A stretch of DNA of 64,000 nucleotides from Siphonodentalium dalli (Eukaryota; Mollusca; Scaphopoda; Gadilida; Siphonodentaliidae), in assembly GCA_032622095.1 (NCBI GenBank), contig CP136068.1, forward strand, positions 4,687,314-4,751,313. The letters run 5' to 3'. Below are positions 52,201-61,500 of this stretch, in pieces; position 1 is the stretch's first letter, and the number at the start of each line of letters is the position of its first letter. Below the pieces are notes generated by a model that did not search any database, had not been told where the DNA came from, and worked only from the letters and a program-made list of their open reading frames with translations. The translations under genes and the position numbers were made by a program.

Positions 52201-55200
52201 CTCCTCCTAGACGACGCACGCGAACTGGATTTGGTCTATGTGAGCGTGTTATCCATAGAAAGAAGACGAAATGGTGCAATTTTGACGAAGATCCAAAAAC
52301 ATTGGTCCATATTAGGGAGGGGGCAAAAATTGTCATATTTTGTTGGTCTCCGATTTGAACCAAAATTGTTGTGAAGTATCTATAAGATGTACCGAGTGAA
52401 ATTATGAGTGAATTTTGTGAATCGGTTGAAAAATGTAGAAATTGTGGCCCCTTCATTTTTTTCAATTTTACAGAAGATGCACTATGAATTCAAATTCCTT
52501 CAACCAATCGTCAATTGTTTAGTGTCATTCGGTGGGGAATTTATAATACTTTTAAACGATTACCGACTTGCCTTATTATGTCGATGGAAGCCAGATATAA
52601 TCGAAATGTATGTACTGAACAGCATTAATATAGGTCTATATAGTAGAATATCGCCACAATATCTTACTAGAACCCTACTAAATATTAAAGGGGCATCAAA
52701 TGCGAACACAATGACGCAAAAATTAGCTCGATATCTCGAAGATTGGCCGAGATATGGCGCCTTTTCTACACGCATCACCTAATTCCGAGGCAAGGGTGGG
52801 GGTCACACCAGAACGTTCCAATTGAACACAGAAATGTCAATAAACCATACTATCAACATACCAATCAATTCCGTGCGAATCCCTTATTATACTTCCATAT
52901 TTTAATATGGAAGTATATTGTTATTCAATTTATTATTTTTCTCCTCTATTATTATTATTCTAAGCAATTTTTCAACTCTTATATCTCCGGAAGTACAAGA
53001 GATAGGGAGCTGAAATTTCGTATGCATATAGACCTATACTATTTCTAACTAATAAGAGTATATAGGATGTTGTCCACGATTGGTTTACAGAGTTATCTCC
53101 CTTTTTGTGAAAAAATGGGGTTGCTGTATCTCGAAAAGTATGAGCAGCAGAGACTCAAAATTTGGACCATATGTAGAACTCAGGATTCCCTATTGAATCC
53201 ATACATTATAATTTATGTCCGCGCTTTTTCTACAGAGTTGTCGCCCATGATTCGCAAAATTCGATTTATTTCATATCATGTAACCGCCTATAACATGCAC
53301 GGTATCCATATTTGAGAGATTTTATGTAGTTACCCGTTATCAACTTGCTACGAAAACAAGTTTTGAACAGGGACGGACTTATATTTTTGGGTTTTGGGTG
53401 GGGGCAAAATTTTCGCAATTTTTTTTTTCGATGATTTCAACTATTTTTACTGTCGTGTATCTATAGGGTGTACTAATGATCCTCCTGAAAGAATTTTGTA
53501 AATCGGTTGAGAAATGTCCAAGTTACAGACCATCGCAAATTGTATTCATACATCGATTGAGGAGAAAGTGCTTGTGGACAAAACTCCTCCTAGACGACGC
53601 ACGCGAACTGGATTTGGTCTATGTGAGCGTGTTATCCATAGAAAGAAGACGAAATGGTGCAATTTTGACGAAGATCCAAAAACATTGGTCCATATTAGGG
53701 AGGGGGCAAAAATTGTCATATTTTGTTGGTCTCCGATTTGAACCAAAATTGTTGTGAAGTATCTATAAGATGTACCGAGTGAAATTATGAGTGAATTTTG
53801 TGAATCGGTTGAAAAATGTAGAAATTGTGGCCCCTTCATTTTTTTCAATTTTACAGAAGATGCACTATGAATTCAAATTCCTTCAACCAATCGTCAATTG
53901 TTTAGTGTCATTCGGTGGGGAATTTATAATACTTTTAAACGATTACCGACTTGCCTTATTATGTCGATGGAAGCCAGATATAATCGAAATGTATGTACTG
54001 AACAGCATTAATATAGGTCTATATAGTAGAATATCGCCACAATATCTTACTAGAACCCTACTAAATATTAAAGGGGCATCAAATGCGAACACAATGACGC
54101 AAAAATTAGCTCGATATCTCGAAGATTGGCCGAGATATGGCGCCTTTTCTACACGCATCACCTAATTCCGAGGCAAGGGTGGGGGTCACACCAGAACGTT
54201 CCAATTGAACACAGAAATGTCAATAAACCATACTATCAACATACCAATCAATTCCGTGCGAATCCCTTATTATACTTCCATATTTTAATATGGAAGTATA
54301 TTGTTATTCAATTTATTATTTTTCTCCTCTATTATTATTATTCTAAGCAATTTTTCAACTCTTATATCTCCGGAAGTACAAGAGATAGGGAGCTGAAATT
54401 TCGTATGCATATAGACCTATACTATTTCTAACTAATAAGAGTATATAGGATGTTGTCCACGATTGGTTTACAGAGTTATCTCCCTTTTTGTGAAAAAATG
54501 GGGTTGCTGTATCTCGAAAAGTATGAGCAGCAGAGACTCAAAATTTGGACCATATGTAGAACTCAGGATTCCCTATTGAATCCATACATTATAATTTATG
54601 TCCGCGCTTTTTCTACAGAGTTGTCGCCCATGATTCGCAAAATTCGATTTATTTCATATCATGTAACCGCCTATAACATGCACGGTATCCATATTTGAGA
54701 GATTTTATGTAGTTACCCGTTATCAACTTGCTACGAAAACAAGTTTTGAACAGGGACGGACTTATATTTTTGGGTTTTGGGTGGGGGCAAAATTTTCGCA
54801 ATTTTTTTTTTCGATGATTTCAACTATTTTTACTGTCGTGTATCTATAGGGTGTACTAATGATCCTCCTGAAAGAATTTTGTAAATCGGTTGAGAAATGT
54901 CCAAGTTACAGACCATCGCAAATTGTATTCATACATCGATTGAGGAGAAAGTGCTTGTGGACAAAACTCCTCCTAGACGACGCACGCGAACTGGATTTGG
55001 TCTATGTGAGCGTGTTATCCATAGAAAGAAGACGAAATGGTGCAATTTTGACGAAGATCCAAAAACATTGGTCCATATTAGGGAGGGGGCAAAAATTGTC
55101 ATATTTTGTTGGTCTCCGATTTGAACCAAAATTGTTGTGAAGTATCTATAAGATGTACCGAGTGAAATTATGAGTGAATTTTGTGAATCGGTTGAAAAAT

Positions 55201-56301
55201 GTAGAAATTGTGGCCCCTTCATTTTTTTCAATTTTACAGAAGATGCACTATGAATTCAAATTCCTTCAACCAATCGTCAATTGTTTAGTGTCATTCGGTG
55301 GGGAATTTATAATACTTTTAAACGATTACCGACTTGCCTTATTATGTCGATGGAAGCCAGATATAATCGAAATGTATGTACTGAACAGCATTAATATAGG
55401 TCTATATAGTAGAATATCGCCACAATATCTTACTAGAACCCTACTAAATATTAAAGGGGCATCAAATGCGAACACAATGACGCAAAAATTAGCTCGATAT
55501 CTCGAAGATTGGCCGAGATATGGCGCCTTTTCTACACGCATCACCTAATTCCGAGGCAAGGGTGGGGGTCACACCAGAACGTTCCAATTGAACACAGAAA
55601 TGTCAATAAACCATACTATCAACATACCAATCAATTCCGTGCGAATCCCTTATTATACTTCCATATTTTAATATGGAAGTATATTGTTATTCAATTTATT
55701 ATTTTTCTCCTCTATTATTATTATTCTAAGCAATTTTTCAACTCTTATATCTCCGGAAGTACAAGAGATAGGGAGCTGAAATTTCGTATGCATATAGACC
55801 TATACTATTTCTAACTAATAAGAGTATATAGGATGTTGTCCACGATTGGTTTACAGAGTTATCTCCCTTTTTGTGAAAAAATGGGGTTGCTGTATCTCGA
55901 AAAGTATGAGCAGCAGAGACTCAAAATTTGGACCATATGTAGAACTCAGGATTCCCTATTGAATCCATACATTATAATTTATGTCCGCGCTTTTTCTACA
56001 GAGTTGTCGCCCATGATTCGCAAAATTCGATTTATTTCATATCATGTAACCGCCTATAACATGCACGGTATCCATATTTGAGAGATTTTATGTAGTTACC
56101 CGTTATCAACTTGCTACGAAAACAAGTTTTGAACAGGGACGGACTTATATTTTTGGGTTTTGGGTGGGGGCAAAATTTTCGCAATTTTTTTTTTCGATGA
56201 TTTCAACTATTTTTACTGTCGTGTATCTATAGGGTGTACTAATGATCCTCCTGAAAGAATTTTGTAAATCGGTTGAGAAATGTCCAAGTTACAGACCATC
56301 G
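43206..56301 (+). repeat. D array: 1383-bp units
   Basis: Units start at 43209, 44592, 45975, 47358, 48741, 50124, 51507, 52890 and 54273 (nine full copies), and at 55656 (646 bp, cut near 56301 after CAGACCATCG). Copies look identical where compared. Unit order parallels A: hairpin, (ATT)4, GAGTTATCTCCCT, GAGTTGTCGCCC, ACAGGGACGGAC, TGGGTGGGGGCA, then AAGTTACAGACC and TTGTGGCCCC modules. Recurrent frames (124 and 101 codons) keep no codon-position bias against family A, and the frame shared with A ends at a stop that A lacks. Confidence 0.97.
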
Positions 56302-56329
56302 AAAATTAAATAATTTGGCTAATGAAGGA

Positions 56330-56462
56330 GCATGGGAGAGAATGAAGCATAACCGGGGAGGCGACGAAACCATGCTGGGTAAAGATACCAGGTCGGGGTG
56401 GTGAAACCAGGCCCAGGGTGGTGAGACCAGGCTGACCGGTGGCGGATGTAAACGGCAGATTT

Positions 56463-56497
<35 letters not shown>
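56330..56497. other. GGTGG-rich stretch ending in a poly-A run
   Basis: Repeats of CCAGG and GGTGGTGA-type words lead into A32 at 56466-56497, which could be the 3' end of a retroposed sequence. I found no flanking duplication and no tRNA-like boxes, so its origin is open. Confidence 0.4.
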
Positions 56498-56498
<1 letters not shown>

Positions 56499-56636
56499 AA
56501 GTCCAGCGGTATAATATTTTTGTTGCATATTCCGAATGGGGACAGTGGTGCGGACTGAATTTTTTCGCTGGCATGTTTTTAATTCCCAATCGTTACCGAT
56601 CTACGGCATGTACAAGAAAATTACCTATTTTTGGCG

Positions 56637-57600
56637 CCAAATCCAAACGGGCTAATTGGTGAGCAAGGTTAATGCAGGAGCAGGTAGTGCCGTATCGCGT
56701 AGGTAGGCTCCCAAAGTTTGATAGCTCTGCTATAATAGCAAACTGTCAAACAACGAGTGAGCTTCCGGTCGGTTCAGACTTTTTGCAAATTCCAACGAAA
56801 ATCAAAGGGGGAAAAATTGTCTAAAAATCAAACATCGAGATAAACAAAATTTGAATAGTGGATATGATAGATAGTACCCAAACGCAACTTATCGATGTCT
56901 GCTTAATTTGCGCTAAGGTACAAGGTTTACTCGTGGCGAGGCTTTATAATGTTAACAAGTATATTTAAGTGCTGTATCACTAAGCTATTTTTCTCGCCAA
57001 ATCCGACCGAGTTAATGAAGGAGCGATGTAATGCAGGAGCGGGTACGTTGATATATTTTTGGTAACATCCCAACGTTTGACCGCTCTACTTACAAAGCAA
57101 ACCGACCAACGGAAAGCTCGTGTTCAGGTGGGTACATATTGGCAAATTCCAACAAAAACCGAAAGTTCAAAAATTCTTGAAAAAAATAAAATATGGAGAT
57201 AAAATTTTGCTGACGAGTGGATGTGATAGGGGATATCAACGCCCAAGACTGGTGCGATTGCTTAAGTTTCAGAACAAAGGATCCACTCGTGGCGACGATA
57301 TATAGCGTAATGCGTACTACATGCATAGGAATACGCCTACATCGATATATGGCAAAAGTCGAAATTCAAGCAGACTAATGAAGGAGTGAGTGAAATGCGT
57401 GAGCATGTGTCTCAGTATACCATATATACATCCTGGAAGTTTGACTGTGGTATAAAAGCAATCCGTCTAACAGAGAACGCGCATCGGTTGATCGAGGCTT
57501 TTGGCAACTTCAAGTAAATCTTGCAAAGAAATAAATGAAGAAATCGAGATAACGCAAATTGGATGTTGTCGGTACTATCCACGTGCAAATTCGATGATTT
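56637..57600 (+). repeat. Tail satellite: three ~357-bp monomers in E3
   Basis: Copies start near 56637 (CCAAATCCAAACGGG), 56997 (CCAAATCCGACCG) and 57352 (GCAAAAGTCGAAATTC). Each continues with AATGAAGGAGYG, AATGCAGGAGCRGGTA, a TTTGA block and GGCAAATTCCAAC or a relative. Spacing is about 360 and 355 bp. Divergence between copies is high, so this array is older than the main arrays. Confidence 0.8.
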
Positions 57601-58099
57601 TTTTAACTTTTCAAATGAATACGCAATTAGTTAATCAGGATTAAGTGACCGATAGATATTACATGTATTCACTTATCATGCAGAAAAATACTCCCGGATG
57701 ACTGTATACACATAGGAAAATTAATGTGAAGGGTTAACAATATGACTATCTCTTTAAATAACAAGTTTGAAATAGTTTGTGGGTACAAAATAATAAATAT
57801 GAATTGAAGATCCATGTCCAGTAAGACTTCTATCAGCTAATTTTGAATGTTTTCGAATATTTTATTATGAAATGAGATGTTTAATTGGGACAAGTTATTG
57901 ATTTATTTTTAGAACATACCTGGTCGCTGGTAACAGTAACCACTATTGTTCGTTAGCTAAACAACCACACATTATTAGACCAGAAGATATTCGAAATGAA
58001 ATCAATATTAATCAATAGACTCATTTCCGGACAGAATTCTTGACTCATATTTAATATTTTATACCCTGATAACTATATAATACATTAAGTATAGGCTTA

Positions 58100-58490
58100 T
58101 AGATATGTGTAGATCAGGGTTAGGCTTAATGTTAACGTTATGGTCAGGATCTGGTTTATAAATTGGGTTAGAATTGTGGATATTGTTAATGTTAAAATTG
58201 TGACGGTGTCAGTTATGCAAAGGATTTGGTTGTGGGTACGATTGTATGTATGACTAGGCTCATCGAAAGAGTTTTGGTAATGGTCCAAGGTACGGCTATG
58301 AATATGGTTTGCAGGAGGGCAATGTATTTGGTAAGGATATTTTATTGGGTTAGAGTTAAGTGCTGTGGATAGGGCTGTAGAAATGGTTATGATTATGGAT
58401 TGGCTGCCAATATTAGGGTTATGGAGTGGTTTATGTGTAAGGATTGGATAGTGGTGGGTAGATGATTAAATTATGGATGGTGGTCGGGGA
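58100..58490. repeat. Strand-asymmetric GGTTA-rich low-complexity stretch
   Basis: Contains AGGGTTAGGCTTA, GGGTTAGAATTG, GGGTTAGAGTTAAG and TTAGGGTTATGG among G/T-rich sequence with few C. It may be a decayed simple repeat of GGTTAG type; too degenerate to call telomeric. Confidence 0.55.
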
Positions 58491-58500
58491 TGGGGAATTT

Positions 58501-58546
58501 ATATGGAAGTATCAAAATTCTGCAGGCCAGAATTTTAACCCTCTAG
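58501..58546 (+). other. E3 3' terminus
   Basis: ATATGGAAGTAT (58501-58512), then hairpin arms AAAATTCTG (58514-58522) and CAGAATTTT (58528-58536) with loop CAGGC, ten bases ending CCTCTAG, and host T at 58547. The hairpin sequence is unrelated to that of E1/E2, but the 10-nt distance and the last seven bases are the same. Confidence 0.85.
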
Positions 58547-61500
58547 TTATTATTATTATTATACTACAGTATTTTTCAACGCCCAAATCTCGGAATGTAT
58601 TAGTACTAGAAAACACAAGTTTGGTAAGTATGTTGGGGTAAATGAGTTCTATGCCTTTGGCTCATAACGGATATTGTCCGCATTTACCCCGTGGAGTTAT
58701 CTCCCTTTATATGAAAAAATGTCATTTTATTATCTCGGAAATTATAAGGAGCAGAGCATTGAAAATTGGACTGTATGCACATCTCGATATGCCCTACTGC
58801 CCACGGGCATCAGAACTTGTGTCCGCGCTTTCCCTGAGGAGTTACCGCCCATAGTTGGCAAACCTCTATTTGATTGTACTCTGTTGTCCTCTTGTATCAT
58901 TCCAGATAACTGCATGTGGTTTTCATAGTCGTGTTGACCGTTGTCAGTTTAGTCAGAGAAGGAAATTTTGACAGGGTCGGACATATATTTTGACACTGGG
59001 GTGGGGGGCAAATTGTTTGCAAAATAAAATTTTGATTGACATTCATATATTTAAGTTTATGTATTTCCCGAACGAAAACAAACTCATACCGGAAAGGATT
59101 TTTGAAATCCGAGAAGAAATGCAAGAGTTACGGGCCCTCAAAGTTTGCAATTTGGGCCCATGTGCTTGATAACACATCTCCTCCGAAGATGTCGAAGTTT
59201 GGATGTCAGCTGATACGCCAACGTGTGCGGACGGAAGAGGGCACGCGGTGGGCCAAATTTTGCCAGTGTCGGTTCATTATTGTGGGTCTGGGGAGGGGTG
59301 GTCCGTGGTACCAAATTTTAATTCTTCTCGGAATCAGATGAAACTTGGAATATAACATCTGCAACATCAGCCGATCTAGAAACTGGAAAAATTTCGAAAA
59401 TCCATCGAAAACTAAAAGAATCGCGGGCCCTCAAACTTTGCAATTTTGGGCCCATGTGCTTGATAACACATCTCCTCCGAAGATATCGAACATAGGATGT
59501 CATCTGATACGAAAATGCGTACGGACTGGAGACGGCACGCGGTGGGCCAAATTTTGCCAGTGTCGGTTCATTATTGTGGGTCTGGGGAGGGGTGGTCCGT
59601 GGTGCCGAATTTTAATTCTTCTCGGAATCAGATGAAACTTGGAATATAATATCTGCAACATCAGCCGATCTCGAAGCTGAACACAGATCGTAAATACGTT
59701 GGAAAATGGCGGAGATTTTGGCCGTACAAGTTTGAATTTGGGCCCATATGCTTTCCAATAATCAAAGTGTTATCCGTCTCCAAATCAGATGAAATTTATA
59801 CTATGCAATCTATGTCAGCCGCAAATCACAAAACTGGAAACAACTTTAAAATCCGTTGGAAACTGACGAAGTTACGGGGCCTCAAACTTAGCAGTTTGTG
59901 CCAGGGGTTGATGTTTTCCCAATCCCGTCACCCAATTTCGAGGCAGGGGTGGGGTCACGTCCAAACACTTGAGATCAACCTACACATATTAGGACAACAT
60001 ATAATCACCATACTTCATATTTTCCGTCCATAAACTGCGATTCTTTCCACTCATGATTGATCCTATTATTATACTTCCATGGTGTAACCAAGGAAGTATA
60101 TTGTTTTTCTACTGCGGCCGTTTTCTGTTTAATTGGAAATACTCAGAAACTAATGGGAGGAGGACCGCGAAATCTCTAGCGAATGAAGGCATCTAAGGTC
60201 TACTAAAAATAATGGTATCCGGATGTTGGTCCAATATCTTTTAACAGAGTTATGGCCCTTTTTCGATTATTTTTCATTATTATTATTATTATTATTATAC
60301 TACAGTATTTTTCAACGCCCAAATCTCGGAATGTATTAGTACTAGAAAACACAAGTTTGGTAAGTATGTTGGGGTAAATGAGTTCTATGCCTTTGGCTCA
60401 TAACGGATATTGTCCGCATTTACCCCGTGGAGTTATCTCCCTTTATATGAAAAAATGTCATTTTATTATCTCGGAAATTATAAGGAGCAGAGCATTGAAA
60501 ATTGGACTGTATGCACATCTCGATATGCCCTACTGCCCACGGGCATCAGAACTTGTGTCCGCGCTTTCCCTGAGGAGTTACCGCCCATAGTTGGCAAACC
60601 TCTATTTGATTGTACTCTGTTGTCCTCTTGTATCATTCCAGATAACTGCATGTGGTTTTCATAGTCGTGTTGACCGTTGTCAGTTTAGTCAGAGAAGGAA
60701 ATTTTGACAGGGTCGGACATATATTTTGACACTGGGGTGGGGGGCAAATTGTTTGCAAAATAAAATTTTGATTGACATTCATATATTTAAGTTTATGTAT
60801 TTCCCGAACGAAAACAAACTCATACCGGAAAGGATTTTTGAAATCCGAGAAGAAATGCAAGAGTTACGGGCCCTCAAAGTTTGCAATTTGGGCCCATGTG
60901 CTTGATAACACATCTCCTCCGAAGATGTCGAAGTTTGGATGTCAGCTGATACGCCAACGTGTGCGGACGGAAGAGGGCACGCGGTGGGCCAAATTTTGCC
61001 AGTGTCGGTTCATTATTGTGGGTCTGGGGAGGGGTGGTCCGTGGTACCAAATTTTAATTCTTCTCGGAATCAGATGAAACTTGGAATATAACATCTGCAA
61101 CATCAGCCGATCTAGAAACTGGAAAAATTTCGAAAATCCATCGAAAACTAAAAGAATCGCGGGCCCTCAAACTTTGCAATTTTGGGCCCATGTGCTTGAT
61201 AACACATCTCCTCCGAAGATATCGAACATAGGATGTCATCTGATACGAAAATGCGTACGGACTGGAGACGGCACGCGGTGGGCCAAATTTTGCCAGTGTC
61301 GGTTCATTATTGTGGGTCTGGGGAGGGGTGGTCCGTGGTGCCGAATTTTAATTCTTCTCGGAATCAGATGAAACTTGGAATATAATATCTGCAACATCAG
61401 CCGATCTCGAAGCTGAACACAGATCGTAAATACGTTGGAAAATGGCGGAGATTTTGGCCGTACAAGTTTGAATTTGGGCCCATATGCTTTCCAATAATCA

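Larger units (their letters stand above)
43206..58546 (+). mobile_element. E3: complete Helitron-like element carrying the D array
   Basis: A 15341-bp insertion in the ATT tract of a C' unit, between A (43205) and T (58547), with no target duplication; its removal restores the 1736-bp period. The 5' end is TTATACTTCCATATT. The 3' side has ATATGGAAGTAT (58501-58512), the inverted copy with the D-specific CATAT/ATATG bases, then a 9-bp hairpin (58514-58536), ten bases and CTAG. Content: nine D units plus a partial (43206-56301) and a tail (56302-58546). The tail shares only the ~357-bp satellite with E1/E2. No helicase or Rep domain is visible. Boundaries are directly seen; the superfamily is inferred. 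Confidence 0.82.
56302..58546 (+). other. E3 non-array tail
   Basis: Opens with AAAATTAAATAATTTGG and a fragment like the tail satellite (GGCTAATGAAGGAGCATGGG, 56316-56335), then a GGTGG-rich stretch and A32 (56466-56497). Tail-satellite monomers follow (56637, 56997, 57352). 57600-58100 is AT-rich and I recognise nothing in it. 58100-58490 is poor in C on this strand and rich in GGTTA/TTAGGG-like words. The 3' terminus closes the element. Confidence 0.8.

Noticed and set aside
56306-56528. Minus-strand frames with long phenylalanine runs
   Set aside because: Translation of the A32 run; no support as genes.
58100-58490. Telomeric TTAGGG array
   Set aside because: The words are scattered and degenerate; no uninterrupted run.
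43206-58546. Harbinger-type element with a 3-bp TTA/ATT duplication
   Set aside because: An apparent extra ATT appears only if the element is taken to start at TACTTCC. Starting at TTATACTTCC gives exact unit lengths with no duplication in both E1 and E3, and the ends are not simple terminal inverted repeats.
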